Source of the DNA: Lactococcus taiwanensis
GTDB lineage: Bacteria; Bacillota; Bacilli; Lactobacillales; Streptococcaceae
DNA length: 64,000 nt
Direction of reading: 5' to 3'
NCBI RefSeq assembly: GCF_014905395.1
Contig: NZ_BNDT01000002.1
Location: 248,001-312,000, forward strand
Below are positions 1 through 9,505 of the stretch, piece after piece (position 1 is the first letter of the stretch; every line of letters starts with the position of its first letter). Made by a program: the position numbers and the translations under genes. The notes under the pieces are model-generated. The model worked only from the letters and a program-made list of their open reading frames with translations, made no database searches and was not told the origin of the DNA.

Positions 1-635
1 CGAACCCAGCAACAGGTTTGACTCCAGCTGGAATGGCTCAAACAAATACAGGTGAAGACTTCGCAGAATATGCTGCACAACCATATAAATATGATGCAGC
101 AGCAGCTAAAGAAGCATGGGAAAAAGGTCTGAAAGAAATCGGTGCAACTAAAGTAACATTGACATTGACAACTGATGATACTTCAGCATCTAAAGACTCA
201 GCAACTTTCCTTAAACAAGCGTGGGAAAAACAACTTCCTGGTTTGACACTCAATATCAAGTCAGTACCATTCAAACAACGTTTGAATGATTCTACGACAG
301 GAAACTTTGACATGGTTATCTCACTTTGGGGTGGCGACTATGCTGAACCTTCAACATTCCTTGATTTGTTTGTTAAAGATGGGCCAAATAATAATGGTAA
401 GATTAATAATGTAACATATGATAATGCCATTAAAGCAGCTGAAACTACAGATGCCCTTGACCCTGCAAAACACTATGCAGACTACAAAGCGGCTGAAGAA
501 GCGCTCTACAATGAATCAAATCTCAATCCACTTTACTTCCGTACAACACCAGTTCTGCGTGATGCTAATCTTAAAGGACTCGTATACGGATCAACTGGTT
601 TGAACTATGATTTCAAAGCAGCTTATCTCAAATAA
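1..635 (+). CDS. Peptide-binding protein of ABC importer, C-terminal part (DppA/OptA-OppA type)
   Basis: The 3' end of a gene that begins upstream of the window; the open frame is already running at base 3 and ends with TAA at 633-635. About 210 residues are visible. They look like the C-terminal lobe of the OppA/DppA (SBP_bac_5) family, lipoproteins outside the membrane that hand peptides to the permease. Support is mostly the downstream permease and ATPase genes in A-B-C-D-F order, which is the lactococcal dpp/opt order rather than opp (D-F-B-C-A). Peptide size preference cannot be read. Confidence 0.85.
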   Translation, partial: NPATGLTPAGMAQTNTGEDFAEYAAQPYKYDAAAAKEAWEKGLKEIGATKVTLTLTTDDTSASKDSATFLKQAWEKQLPGLTLNIKSVPFKQRLNDSTTGNFDMVISLWGGDYAEPSTFLDLFVKDGPNNNGKINNVTYDNAIKAAETTDALDPAKHYADYKAAEEALYNESNLNPLYFRTTPVLRDANLKGLVYGSTGLNYDFKAAYLK

Positions 636-660
636 TAGCAAAGATTTAGAGCAAGAAAGT

Positions 661-689
661 TAGGATTGGCAGATTGCCAACCCTATCTT
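661..689 (+). other. Intercistronic stem-loop between binding-protein and permease genes
   Basis: TAGGATTGGC and GCCAACCCTA can pair around a 5-nt loop with one mismatch, followed by TCTTTTC. In many ABC operons such a hairpin after the binding-protein gene causes partial termination or protects the upstream mRNA, so that the binding protein is made in excess. That role is inferred here. Confidence 0.6.
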
Positions 690-714
690 TTCGCTTAGAT
701 TAGGAAATTTTTTT

Positions 715-1626
715 ATGGTTAAATATATTCTTAAACGTTTGGGACTCTTGCTTCTCACATTGTTCTTGATTGTGACGTTAACGTTCTTTATGATGCAGGT
801 CATGCCGGGTACTCCGTTCTCCAATCCAAAGCTGACTCCGGATCAGTTAGAAATTTTGAAACATGCTTATGGCTTAGATAAGCCATTATGGCAACAATAC
901 TTCATTTATATTGGTCATATGTTTACTGGAAATTTTGGTACTTCATTTGTGTATACCAATCAACCAGTTCTTACTATGATTGCTCAACGCCTCCCTGTTT
1001 CTATGCAGCTTGGTGTTCAGGCTTTAATTGTTGGTACAATCTTGGGAGCTTTCATGGGGAAAGCTTCTGCCCGTCGTAAAAATGGCGTTTTAGATGGTAT
1101 CTTCGGGTTCGTTTCTGTGCTTGGTATCTCTGTTCCTTCTTTTGTAATTGGTACATTAATTTTGCTTTACTTTGGCTTTAATATGAATTTATTTCCAATT
1201 TCAGGATGGGGAAGTTTTTCACAGACGATCATGCCTACTTTGGCACTTTCCTTTGCCCCAATGGCCGTTGTAACGCGTTTTGTACGCTCAGAAATGATTG
1301 AATCACTCTCCTCAGATTACATTTTGTTGGCGCGTGCCAAAGGACTATCTGAGAAAGAGGTAGTTAACAAACACGCTTTACGTAATTCTTTAATCCCTAT
1401 GTTGACTTTGATTGGCCCTATGGCAGCGAACCTATTGACAGGTTCAGTTTTGATTGAAAAAATCTTTTCAATCCCTGGAATTGGATCTCAGTTTGTAGAT
1501 TCAATCCCAGCCAAAGATTTCCCAGTCATCATGGCAACTACTATTGTTTATGCGGTTATCTTAATGGTGTTTATCTTAGTTACGGATATTCTCACAGCCA
1601 TTGTAGATCCACGAGTACGTCTCTAG
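715..1626 (+). CDS. oppB: Peptide ABC transporter permease (OppB/DppB family)
   Basis: 303-residue integral membrane permease. Hydrophobic helices are visible near residues 9-29, 98-118, 135-155, 175-195, 222-245 and 273-295. The cytoplasmic EAA loop that contacts the ATPases lies around residues 202-226 (ARAKGLSEKEV then LRNSLIPML), as in the BPD_transp_1 family. It forms the peptide channel with the next gene product. It lies 79 bp after the binding-protein gene, beyond a stem-loop, and 16 bp before oppC. Confidence 0.93.
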   Translation: MVKYILKRLGLLLLTLFLIVTLTFFMMQVMPGTPFSNPKLTPDQLEILKHAYGLDKPLWQQYFIYIGHMFTGNFGTSFVYTNQPVLTMIAQRLPVSMQLGVQALIVGTILGAFMGKASARRKNGVLDGIFGFVSVLGISVPSFVIGTLILLYFGFNMNLFPISGWGSFSQTIMPTLALSFAPMAVVTRFVRSEMIESLSSDYILLARAKGLSEKEVVNKHALRNSLIPMLTLIGPMAANLLTGSVLIEKIFSIPGIGSQFVDSIPAKDFPVIMATTIVYAVILMVFILVTDILTAIVDPRVRL

Positions 1627-1642
1627 AAAGGGTTTGAAGAAA

Positions 1643-2674
1643 ATGGAAAATGTAAATAAAGACTTCACCCTTGTTGGTTCAAAGGGTTCAGATTCAACAG
1701 AAAAAATTGCAAAACCAGCTTTGAGTTTCTTTCAAGATGCTTGGCGTCGTTTTAAGAAAAATAAAGTTGCTTTAGTGGCAATGTGGATTATTGCTATCAC
1801 TCTTGTATTTTCGGTCATTTCAGCTGTGGTTGTGCCTCAATCCAAAGCGAACTATTTTGATCCAAATAAATCGCAAGTTTATGGAAATCTACCACCCAAA
1901 CTTTCTGGCGATTTGCCTTTTTGGAATGGTGAATTTAAAGCTCCAGGTTCAACCACCCGTTCTGATGTTTATCAAGAACAAGGGGTAGAAAAAGGTAAGA
2001 GTTATGTCTTTGGGACTGACAAATATGGGCGTTCCTTAGCTAAACGGACAATTGTTGGTTTGCGCATATCGTTGATTATTGCTCTTGCTGCAGCACTGAT
2101 TGACCTAGTAATTGGGGTGACCTATGGGATTATTTCCGGCTGGATGGGCGGAAAAGTCGATATGGTCATGCAACGGATTATTGAAATCATCCAATCTGTA
2201 CCTAACTTAGTTGTGGTAACAATGCTTGCCCTACTCTTAGGACAAGGGATTTCATCAATTATTATTGCGATTGGTCTATTTGCATGGACCGGGATGGCCA
2301 GGCAGGTACGGAACATGGTTCTCTCCTATAAGGAGCGTGACTTCGTCTTGGCCTCAAAAACTTTAGGACAATCTACTTGGAAAATCGCTACAAAACATTT
2401 GTTGCCAAATGTTTCTGGAGTCATTGTGGTTCAAATCATGTTTGATATTCCAAGTATGATCATGTATGAAGCAGTTTTATCTGCAATTAATCTAGGGGTT
2501 AAACCTCCGACATCTTCTCTTGGTACATTGATTAATGATGGGATTGCAAGCTTACAATTTTATCCCTTCCAGCTGATTATCCCAGCCATAGTATTGTCTG
2601 TATTATCGTTAACTTTCATTTTCTTTGGTGACGGTTTACGTGATGCCTTTGACCCTAGAGCAAGTGAGGACTAA
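1643..2674 (+). CDS. oppC: Peptide ABC transporter permease (OppC/DppC family)
   Basis: 343-residue second permease subunit. It has an OppC_N-type hydrophobic segment near residue 35-55, a roughly 80-residue extracytoplasmic loop, then five membrane helices with the EAA loop (KTLGQSTWKIATKHLLPN). The ATG at 1643 is preferred over a TTG at 1634 because AAAGGG (1626-1631) is well spaced only from the ATG. It is followed after 2 bp by oppD, so translation is probably coupled. Confidence 0.92.
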   Translation: MENVNKDFTLVGSKGSDSTEKIAKPALSFFQDAWRRFKKNKVALVAMWIIAITLVFSVISAVVVPQSKANYFDPNKSQVYGNLPPKLSGDLPFWNGEFKAPGSTTRSDVYQEQGVEKGKSYVFGTDKYGRSLAKRTIVGLRISLIIALAAALIDLVIGVTYGIISGWMGGKVDMVMQRIIEIIQSVPNLVVVTMLALLLGQGISSIIIAIGLFAWTGMARQVRNMVLSYKERDFVLASKTLGQSTWKIATKHLLPNVSGVIVVQIMFDIPSMIMYEAVLSAINLGVKPPTSSLGTLINDGIASLQFYPFQLIIPAIVLSVLSLTFIFFGDGLRDAFDPRASED

Positions 2675-2676
2675 AA

Positions 2677-3732
2677 ATGACAGAAGAAAAAGTATTAGAA
2701 GTAAAAAATTTGCATGTCAATTTCCACACTTACGCTGGAGATGTAAAAGCAATCCGAAATGTTTCTTTTGATTTAGAAAAAGGGCAGACGCTAGCAATTG
2801 TTGGCGAATCAGGCTCTGGAAAATCAGTAACGACAAAAACATTGATGGGCCTAAATGCAAAGAATGCAGAAATTCCAGAGGGAGAGTTGCTCTTCAAGGG
2901 GCGGAACTTGCTGGATTTAAAGGAAGAAGAATGGCAAAAAATTCGTGGAAATGAAATTTCAATGATTTTTCAGGATCCGATGACTTCATTGGACCCTACC
3001 ATGCGTATTGGCAAACAAATTGCTGAGCCAATGTTAAAACATAATAAAGGCATGAGCAAAGCTGCAGCAATGAAGCGTGCCTTAGAATTGATGCAACAAG
3101 TGGGTATCCCTGATGCTGAGCAGCATATTAATGATTACCCTCACCAATGGTCAGGGGGGATGCGCCAGCGTGCGGTAATTGCAATCGCTCTTGCGGCTGA
3201 CCCTGAAGTTTTAATTGCAGATGAACCAACAACAGCCTTAGATGTAACCATTCAAGCGCAAATTATGCATATGATGGCCGAATTGCAAGAAAGAATTAAT
3301 TCATCAATTGTCTTCATTACCCACGACCTTGGTGTAGTTGCTGGATTTGCACACAAAGTAGCCGTGATGTACGCAGGAGAAATTGTAGAATATGGGACAG
3401 TTGAAGAAATTTTCTATAATCCCCAACATCCTTATACTTGGGGACTTCTGGATTCTATGCCGACGGTTGATTCTTCGGTAGATCGCTTGGTTTCTATTCC
3501 AGGTACTCCACCAGATTTGTTAAACCCGCCCAAAGGCGATGCTTTTGCAGCACGTAATAAATTTGCCTTAGCGGTAGACTTTGAGGAAGAACCTCCTTAT
3601 TTTGAAGTTTCTCCCACTCATTTTGCCAAAACTTGGCTTTTAGACCCACGAGCACCGAAGGTGACGCCTTCTGATAATATCTTAGCACGCTGGAAACGCT
3701 GGGAAGAATTGAAAGGGGAAATTGATGCCTGA
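2677..3732 (+). CDS. oppD: Peptide ABC transporter ATP-binding protein (OppD/DppD family)
   Basis: 351-residue ATPase. Walker A is GESGSGKS at residues 43-50, the signature is SGGMRQR and Walker B is [11 protein letters not shown]. The C-terminal oligopeptide/dipeptide ABC domain begins after HPYTWGLL. It powers peptide uptake as a heterodimer with OppF. A good ribosome site (AGTGAGGA) precedes the ATG. Its last 8 bp overlap the start of oppF. Confidence 0.94.
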   Translation: MTEEKVLEVKNLHVNFHTYAGDVKAIRNVSFDLEKGQTLAIVGESGSGKSVTTKTLMGLNAKNAEIPEGELLFKGRNLLDLKEEEWQKIRGNEISMIFQDPMTSLDPTMRIGKQIAEPMLKHNKGMSKAAAMKRALELMQQVGIPDAEQHINDYPHQWSGGMRQRAVIAIALAADPEVLIADEPTTALDVTIQAQIMHMMAELQERINSSIVFITHDLGVVAGFAHKVAVMYAGEIVEYGTVEEIFYNPQHPYTWGLLDSMPTVDSSVDRLVSIPGTPPDLLNPPKGDAFAARNKFALAVDFEEEPPYFEVSPTHFAKTWLLDPRAPKVTPSDNILARWKRWEELKGEIDA

Positions 3733-4663
3733 ACGTAAAAAAGTAATTGAATTGAAGGACCTTGATTTGACTTTTAATAAAGGCAAAAAAGGTGCAAACA
3801 AGGCCATTAACAACGTTTCTCTGGATATTTATGAGGGAGAAACGTTTGGATTGGTTGGTGAATCGGGTTCGGGTAAGACAACAATTGGTCGAGCAATTCT
3901 TAAACTTTATGATAATTTCATTACTGGTGGAGAAATTCTCTTTGAAGGTAAAGATGTTCGTAATTTAAAAGGATCAGATTTGCGTGATTACCGTTCAGAA
4001 GCACAAATGATTTTCCAAGATCCTCAGGCTTCGCTTAATGGACGAATGCGCGTCAAAGATATCGTCGCTGAAGGACTTGATGCCAATGGTTTGGTAAAAA
4101 CTAAGGCTGAACGTGATGCTCGTGTATTGGAACTCTTACGTTTAGTTGGGTTGAATGATGACCATTTGACGCGTTATCCTCATGAGTTTTCTGGCGGACA
4201 ACGTCAACGGATTGGGATTGCGCGTGCACTTGCCGTAAAACCTAAATTTGTCGTAGCTGATGAACCTATTTCTGCGCTTGATGTTTCAATTCAAGCTCAG
4301 GTTGTTAATTTGATGAGAGATATTCAAGCAAAAGAAAATTTGACTTACTTGTTTATTGCTCATGATTTATCGATGGTTAAATATATTTCTGACCGAATTG
4401 GAGTCATGCACTGGGGTAAAATTTTGGAAGTTGGAACTTCTGAGCAAGTTTACAATCATCCAATTCATCCTTATACTAAGAGTTTGTTGAGTTCAATTCC
4501 GTCACCAGACCCTATTTCTGAGCGGGAACGTACTCCAATTGTTTATGACCCAACGGCTGAATTGGATGGACAAGAACGTGAAATGCGGGAAATTACCCCA
4601 GGACATTTTGTTTTCTCAACAGAAGCAGAGGCAGAAATTTACAAGAAAAACGCTACTGTATAA
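3725..4663 (+). CDS. oppF: Peptide ABC transporter ATP-binding protein (OppF/DppF family)
   Basis: 312-residue ATPase with Walker A GESGSGKT, signature SGGQRQR and Walker B FVVADEPISALD, ending with the oligopeptide-type C-terminal segment (HPYTKSLLSSIPSPDP). ATG 3725 is chosen over the in-frame TTG at 3722 because the AAGGGG ribosome site ends 6 nt before the ATG. Last gene of the operon; a strong terminator follows at 4681. In lactococci the peptide operons are usually CodY controlled, but the promoter is outside the window. Confidence 0.94.
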   Translation: MPERKKVIELKDLDLTFNKGKKGANKAINNVSLDIYEGETFGLVGESGSGKTTIGRAILKLYDNFITGGEILFEGKDVRNLKGSDLRDYRSEAQMIFQDPQASLNGRMRVKDIVAEGLDANGLVKTKAERDARVLELLRLVGLNDDHLTRYPHEFSGGQRQRIGIARALAVKPKFVVADEPISALDVSIQAQVVNLMRDIQAKENLTYLFIAHDLSMVKYISDRIGVMHWGKILEVGTSEQVYNHPIHPYTKSLLSSIPSPDPISERERTPIVYDPTAELDGQEREMREITPGHFVFSTEAEAEIYKKNATV

Positions 4664-4680
4664 ATAAAAAATTTAATGAT

Positions 4681-4710
4681 AAAACAATTAGTTTTGCTGA
4701 TTGTTTTTTC
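4681..4710 (+). terminator. Rho-independent terminator of the peptide ABC operon
   Basis: AAAACAATTAG pairs with CTGATTGTTTT (11 bp, one G-U) around the loop TTTTG and runs into TTTTTTC. Confidence 0.88.
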
Positions 4711-4800
4711 TTTTGTTTAATTACCCATCGGATAAATTTTTTAACGCTTTAGTTTGTTGGTAAGATTTATAAAAATCAACTATAAAATCAGGACAAATTT

Positions 4801-4809
4801 TGATATAAT
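4801..4809 (+). promoter_or_regulatory. Extended -10 promoter of prfC
   Basis: TGATATAAT is an extended -10 (TGn plus TATAAT). No clear -35 is seen at 17 bp spacing. It predicts a leader of roughly 75 nt before the prfC ATG. Confidence 0.7.
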
Positions 4810-4892
4810 TAAAAGAACTATTTTTTTGAGGCTTAACCAATGTAAAATAAATTAAAAATATAAATGAATAATTAAAGAAAAAGAGAGTATAA

Positions 4893-6464
4893 ATGACTTT
4901 ACAAGAAGAAATAAAAAAACGCCGGACTTTTGCCATCATCAGTCACCCGGATGCTGGTAAAACGACGATTACAGAACAATTATTGAAATTTGGGGGAGCC
5001 ATTCGGGAAGCGGGGACTGTAAAAGCTCGTAAAACGGGTAATTTTGCTAAGTCAGACTGGATGGATATTGAAAAAGAACGTGGAATTTCTGTAACAAGTT
5101 CTGTCATGCAATTTGATTATGCGGGCAAACGTGTTAATATCTTGGACACGCCTGGGCACGAAGATTTCTCAGAAGATACTTACCGAACATTGATGGCAGT
5201 TGATGCTGCGGTCATGGTTATCGACAGTGCTAAAGGGATTGAAGCACAAACGAAAAAACTTTTCCAAGTTGTAAAACGCAGAGGGATTCCGGTTTTCACT
5301 TTCATTAATAAACTTGACCGTGATGGACGTGAACCGCTTGATTTACTTTCTGAATTGGAAGAAATTCTTGGAATTGCGAGTGTACCAATGAATTGGCCAA
5401 TCGGAATGGGGAAAAATTTTCAAGGTCTTTATGATTTTACGCATGGTCGTGTGGAAGTTTATCAACCTGAGGATGGCAAACGTTTTGTTGAATTTGATGA
5501 AAATGGGGAAGTGCCGGCTAGTCATCCTTTGACAAAAAATCCATTCTTTACTCAAGCTTTAGAAGATGCTGAATTACTTTTGGATGCAGGGAATCAATTT
5601 TCTGAGGAAGAAGTTGTTGCAGGGCAATTGACACCAGTTTTCTTTGGTTCGGCTTTAACGAGTTTTGGGGTAGAAACTTTCCTTGAAACATTTTTAGAAT
5701 ATGCACCAGAACCTCATTCACACAAAACGGTGGACGAAGAAGAAATTGAACCTTTAAATCCTGATTTTTCTGGTTTTATTTTCAAAATCCAAGCCAATAT
5801 GGACCCACGTCACCGTGACCGAATTGCATTTGTTCGGATTGTATCTGGTGAATTTGAACGAGGAATGGATGTTAATCTTGTTCGGACGGGTAAGAAAGTG
5901 AAACTCTCAAATGTCACACAATTTATGGCTGAATCGCGAGAAAATGTTGAGAATGCTGTAGCTGGTGATATTATTGGGGTTTATGATACTGGAACTTATC
6001 AGGTTGGGGATACCTTAACCACAGGTAAATTGAAAAAAGCTTTTGAGCCATTGCCAACATTTACTCCTGAATTGTTCATGCGTGTTCAAGCCAAAAATGT
6101 GATGAAACAAAAATCTTTTCAAAAAGGCATTGACCAATTGGTACAAGAAGGAGCCATTCAGCTTTACAAATCTTATACAACTGGTGATATCATGCTTGGC
6201 GCGGTTGGGCAACTTCAATTTGAAGTCTTTAAAGACCGAATGGAACGCGAATATAATTCTGAAACTATCATGACACCAATGGGGTCAAAAACAGTACGTT
6301 GGATTAAAGAAGAAGATTTGGACGAAAAGATGTCTAGTTCACGTAATATTTTGGCACGAGATCGTTTTGACCACCCTTTATTCTTGTTTGAAAATGAGTT
6401 TGCCATGCGCTGGTTCCAAGATAAATATCCTGATGTGGAATTGCTAGAACAGTTTTCGGTGTAA
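4893..6464 (+). CDS. prfC: Peptide chain release factor 3 (RF3)
   Basis: 523-residue translational GTPase that removes RF1/RF2 from ribosomes after peptide release. The N-terminal G domain shows SHPDAGKTT (G1), DTPGHEDF (G3) and NKLDRD (G4); the EF-Tu-like domain II and the RF3 C-terminal domain follow. The length matches the family. It has its own extended -10 promoter and ends at a CTGAC-palindrome terminator, so it is probably monocistronic. Confidence 0.96.
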   Translation: MTLQEEIKKRRTFAIISHPDAGKTTITEQLLKFGGAIREAGTVKARKTGNFAKSDWMDIEKERGISVTSSVMQFDYAGKRVNILDTPGHEDFSEDTYRTLMAVDAAVMVIDSAKGIEAQTKKLFQVVKRRGIPVFTFINKLDRDGREPLDLLSELEEILGIASVPMNWPIGMGKNFQGLYDFTHGRVEVYQPEDGKRFVEFDENGEVPASHPLTKNPFFTQALEDAELLLDAGNQFSEEEVVAGQLTPVFFGSALTSFGVETFLETFLEYAPEPHSHKTVDEEEIEPLNPDFSGFIFKIQANMDPRHRDRIAFVRIVSGEFERGMDVNLVRTGKKVKLSNVTQFMAESRENVENAVAGDIIGVYDTGTYQVGDTLTTGKLKKAFEPLPTFTPELFMRVQAKNVMKQKSFQKGIDQLVQEGAIQLYKSYTTGDIMLGAVGQLQFEVFKDRMEREYNSETIMTPMGSKTVRWIKEEDLDEKMSSSRNILARDRFDHPLFLFENEFAMRWFQDKYPDVELLEQFSV

Positions 6465-6514
6465 GATTTAAAGAGCGTTTAAGACTGCTTTTAACTTTTA
6501 AAATACATGTTAAG

Positions 6515-6546
6515 AAGTTACTGACAGAGCTGTCAGTAACTTTTTA
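6515..6546 (+). terminator. Terminator of prfC built on the CTGAC palindrome
   Basis: AGTTACTGAC and GTCAGTAACT pair around AGAGCT and are followed by TTTTT. The core CTGAC-AGAGCT-GTCAG (6522-6537) is copy 1 of the dispersed palindrome in this window. Confidence 0.88.
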
Positions 6547-6600
6547 ATGAAAAATAATTTAAAAAAATAAATGGCGTAAGCATTTTCAGCGAAAAAAGTG

Positions 6601-6717
6601 TGCTATAATAGGTAAGTTACGTCAGGCGAGTCACATAAATTTCGCCTGTAGCAAGGGTTTCGTACCCTGTAATAAAAATTTTGGCGTGGGAACACGCAGT
6701 AGAAATATAGGTAAAAA
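6601..6717 (+). promoter_or_regulatory. Promoter and structured 5' leader of cshA
   Basis: Extended -10 TGCTATAAT (6601-6609) predicts a start near 6616 and a leader of about 100 nt. The leader holds three separate hairpins. The first pairs CAGGCGA with TCGCCTG (6623-6648). The second pairs AGGGT with ACCCT (6654-6668). The third is GCGTG-GGAA-CACGC (6684-6697), closed by a GNRA-type tetraloop. No T-run follows, so this is not an obvious attenuator. It may be an RNA control site for a cold-shock helicase. Confidence 0.6.
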
Positions 6718-8361
6718 ATGAAATTTAGTGAACTCGGCCTGTCAGAAGGAATCGTAAATACACTTACAGAGATTGGTTATGAGCAACCAACACCAATCCA
6801 AGAACAAACAATAAAACTTGCACTTGAAGGGCGTGACGTTCTAGGTCAAGCGCAAACAGGAACTGGTAAAACAGCGGCATTTGGTCTTCCAACAATTGAA
6901 AAAATTGATGCTTCTAATCCAGCGATTCAAGCACTTGTTATTGCGCCAACCCGTGAACTTGCGGTTCAAGGACAAGAAGAACTTTTCCGTTTTGGTAAAT
7001 CAAAAGGACTTAAAGTTCGTACTGTCTTTGGTGGTTCAAGTATTGAAAAACAAATTAAAGGCCTTAAAGCTGGTGCACATATTGTTGTGGGAACACCAGG
7101 ACGTTTGGTTGACTTGATTAAACGTAAAGCAATTAAATTGGATCAACTTGAAACTTTAATTCTTGATGAAGCAGATGAAATGTTGAACATGGGATTTTTG
7201 GAAGACATCCATTTCATCATTGAAAAAACACCAGAAAATCGTCAAACATTGCTCTTTTCTGCAACAATGCCTGCCGACATCAAAAAAATTGGTGTGAAAT
7301 TCATGAAAAATCCTGAACACATCAAAATTGCAGCCAAAGAAATGACGGCTGACCGTATTGATCAATATTATGTGAAAACAAAAGAATTTGAAAAATTTGA
7401 TGTTTTGACTCGTTTGCTTGATGTGGAACGTCCAGAACTTGCAATTGTTTTCGGTCGTACAAAACGCCGTGTTGACGAATTGATTCGTGGGCTTAAATTG
7501 CGCGGTTACCGTGCTGAAGGAATGCACGGTGATTTAGACCAAAATAAACGTTTGGCCGTATTGCGTGATTTCAAAGCAGGACATATTGACGTTTTGGTTG
7601 CAACTGACGTTGCTGCTCGTGGACTCGACGTGTCAGGAGTTACTCACGTTTATAACTACGACATTACTCAAGACCAAGAAAGCTATGTTCACCGTATCGG
7701 TCGTACCGGTCGTGCTGGTAAATCAGGACGTTCAGTAACATTTGTTTCATACAACGAAATGGGTTACCTTCGTGCCATTGAAAAATTGACAAACAAACCA
7801 ATGAAAGGCTTGAAACCACCTACAAAAGAAGAAGCTTATGAAGCTTCACTTTCAGTAGCTATGGATGATGTGCTTCGTGATTTGTCTGATGACTCAGCTA
7901 AAGCAAAATTGGCTAAATTTGACAAACAAGCAGCGAGCCTACTTGAAAAATTTGATGCTAAGGAATTGGTTGCTTTACTTCTTCAAGGTCGCGTAAAAGA
8001 CCCTGATAATCAAGAAGAAGTTAAGATTACAGCTGAACGTCCATTGCCATTTAATGGTGAAGGAAAAGGCTTCAAGAAAAAAGGTAAAGGTGGCGGCGGA
8101 CGCTATAAAGGTCGTGGAAATGGCGACCGTGATGGAAACCGTGGCGGCTACCGTGGCAATCGTGATGGTAAAGATGGCGAACGCGGTGGAGATCGCAAAC
8201 GCAACTGGAAAGACCGTGATGATAACCGTGGAGGTTACCGTGGAAAACGTGATGACCGTCGTTTTGACGATCGTAAACAAGGAGAAAAAACTCCTCGTAA
8301 GCGTACCACAGGAACTGAAAAATCAGCTGGCTTCGTAATGCGTAGCCGTGGCGATAAATAA
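6718..8361 (+). CDS. cshA: DEAD-box ATP-dependent RNA helicase CshA
   Basis: 547-residue helicase. Motifs in order: Q motif (PTPIQ, residues 25-29), motif I AQTGTGKT (45-52), PTREL, TPGR, DEAD, SAT, and HRIGRTGR in the second RecA domain. A CshA-type C-terminal domain follows, then a basic RGG-like tail of repeated GGYRGNRDG units that should bind RNA. CshA helps ribosome assembly and mRNA decay at low temperature. The weak ribosome site (TAGG) and structured leader suggest leader-level control. Confidence 0.93.
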   Translation: MKFSELGLSEGIVNTLTEIGYEQPTPIQEQTIKLALEGRDVLGQAQTGTGKTAAFGLPTIEKIDASNPAIQALVIAPTRELAVQGQEELFRFGKSKGLKVRTVFGGSSIEKQIKGLKAGAHIVVGTPGRLVDLIKRKAIKLDQLETLILDEADEMLNMGFLEDIHFIIEKTPENRQTLLFSATMPADIKKIGVKFMKNPEHIKIAAKEMTADRIDQYYVKTKEFEKFDVLTRLLDVERPELAIVFGRTKRRVDELIRGLKLRGYRAEGMHGDLDQNKRLAVLRDFKAGHIDVLVATDVAARGLDVSGVTHVYNYDITQDQESYVHRIGRTGRAGKSGRSVTFVSYNEMGYLRAIEKLTNKPMKGLKPPTKEEAYEASLSVAMDDVLRDLSDDSAKAKLAKFDKQAASLLEKFDAKELVALLLQGRVKDPDNQEEVKITAERPLPFNGEGKGFKKKGKGGGGRYKGRGNGDRDGNRGGYRGNRDGKDGERGGDRKRNWKDRDDNRGGYRGKRDDRRFDDRKQGEKTPRKRTTGTEKSAGFVMRSRGDK

Positions 8362-8368
8362 GACTAAT

Positions 8369-8403
8369 AAAAATTCACTGACCAAGCTGTCAGTGAATTT
8401 TTT
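8369..8403 (+). terminator. Terminator of cshA built on the CTGAC palindrome
   Basis: AAATTCACTGAC pairs with GTCAGTGAATTT around CAAGCT and runs into a T-tract. The core 8378-8393 is copy 2 of the dispersed palindrome. Confidence 0.88.
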
Positions 8404-8415
8404 AACTTCAGATTG

Positions 8416-8431
8416 CTGACCGGTCCATCAG
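8416..8431. repeat. CTGAC palindrome copy 3 (CTGAC-CGGTCC-ATCAG)
   Basis: Imperfect second arm. It lies just downstream of the cshA terminator and upstream of the era promoter, with no T-run of its own. Confidence 0.7.
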
Positions 8432-8483
8432 TAAACCTTCCTCGCTCTTCTTTGAGAATGTTACTTTAAAATAACTGATTTTA

Positions 8484-8492
8484 TGCTATAAT
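8484..8492 (+). promoter_or_regulatory. Extended -10 of era, 6 bp before the start codon
   Basis: TGCTATAAT is followed by AGCGCT and then the ATG at 8499. Transcription should start at or next to the A of the ATG, giving a leaderless mRNA. There is no Shine-Dalgarno sequence between the -10 and the ATG. Confidence 0.75.
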
Positions 8493-8498
8493 AGCGCT

Positions 8499-9410
8499 AT
8501 GACAAATAACAAATTTAAATCAGGATTTGTGGCGATTTTAGGTCGTCCAAATGTTGGAAAATCAACATTTATGAACCACGTGATGGGACAAAAAATTGCC
8601 ATCATGTCAGATAAACCTCAAACAACAAGAAATAAAATTCAAGGCATTTATACTACAGAAAATGAACAAATTGTTTTCATTGATACGCCGGGTATTCACA
8701 AACCACACAATGCTTTAGGCGATTTCATGGTTCAATCTGCTTATTCGACTTTACGTGAATGTGATGTCGTTTTGTTCATGGTTGCGGCTGATGAACCACG
8801 TTCAACCGGTGAAAATATGATTATTGAGCGCTTGAAAAAGGCAGAAGTTCCTGTCATTTTGGTCGTCAATAAAATTGATAAAATTCATCCTGACCGTCTT
8901 TTTGAAATTGTGGCCGATTATACTTCACAAATGGAGTTTTCTGAAGTGGTTCCCATCTCAGCTAAACAAGGGAATAATACAGAAAGATTAATTGATACGC
9001 TCTCTGAAAAATTGGACGAGGGTCCTCAATATTTCCCAGAAGATCAAATCACTGACCATCCTGAGCGTTTTCTTGTTTCAGAAATGATTCGTGAAAAAAT
9101 CTTATTATTAACTCGGGAAGAAGTTCCACATTCAATCGCGGTCACTACTGATCAAATGACGCGTGATGAAGAAACGGGTAAGATTCATATCATGGCAACA
9201 ATTATTGTTGAACGCAAGAGCCAAAAAGGGATTATTCTTGGTAAAGGCGGCGATATGATTCGTAAAATCGGAAAAATGGCGCGTCGAGATATTGAAATTA
9301 TGCTTGGGGATAAAGTTTATCTTGAAACTTGGGTTAAAATCAAAAATGACTGGCGCGACCGAAAAATGGATTTAGCGGACTTTGGCTACAATCGTGATGA
9401 TTATATGTAA
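8499..9410 (+). CDS. era: GTPase Era
   Basis: 303 residues. The GTPase domain has GRPNVGKST (residues 15-23), DTPG and NKID; the C-terminal KH domain is marked by [13 protein letters not shown]. Era binds 16S rRNA near its 3' end and helps 30S maturation. The N-terminus starts directly before the G domain as in other lactococcal Era proteins, so a later start is unlikely. That makes the missing ribosome site and the adjacent -10 box notable. It ends at a perfect terminator (9413). Confidence 0.96.
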   Translation: MTNNKFKSGFVAILGRPNVGKSTFMNHVMGQKIAIMSDKPQTTRNKIQGIYTTENEQIVFIDTPGIHKPHNALGDFMVQSAYSTLRECDVVLFMVAADEPRSTGENMIIERLKKAEVPVILVVNKIDKIHPDRLFEIVADYTSQMEFSEVVPISAKQGNNTERLIDTLSEKLDEGPQYFPEDQITDHPERFLVSEMIREKILLLTREEVPHSIAVTTDQMTRDEETGKIHIMATIIVERKSQKGIILGKGGDMIRKIGKMARRDIEIMLGDKVYLETWVKIKNDWRDRKMDLADFGYNRDDYM

Positions 9411-9412
9411 TG

Positions 9413-9437
9413 AAAATAGCGAAGCTTCGCTATTTTT
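9413..9437 (+). terminator. Terminator of era
   Basis: AAAATAGCGAAG-CTTCGCTATTTT is a perfect palindrome followed by TT. Confidence 0.88.
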
Positions 9438-9466
9438 TGTTTTATTATGAAATTTACAGACAATTG

Positions 9467-9475
9467 TGATATAAT
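9467..9475 (+). promoter_or_regulatory. Extended -10 promoter of asnB
   Basis: TGATATAAT lies 30 bp before the asnB ATG. A TTTACA at 9453 is too close to act as the -35. Confidence 0.65.
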
Positions 9476-9505
9476 GTTGAAAATTATAATTATTTGGGGG
9501 ATATT

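Noticed and set aside
4721-4939. Minus-strand open frame over the prfC leader
   Set aside because: Low-complexity, overlaps the prfC promoter and start, no ribosome site, no resemblance to a protein family.
7975-8280. Frames opposite the cshA tail
   Set aside because: Shadow of the repetitive RGG-coding sequence; Thr/Val/Ile-rich artefact.
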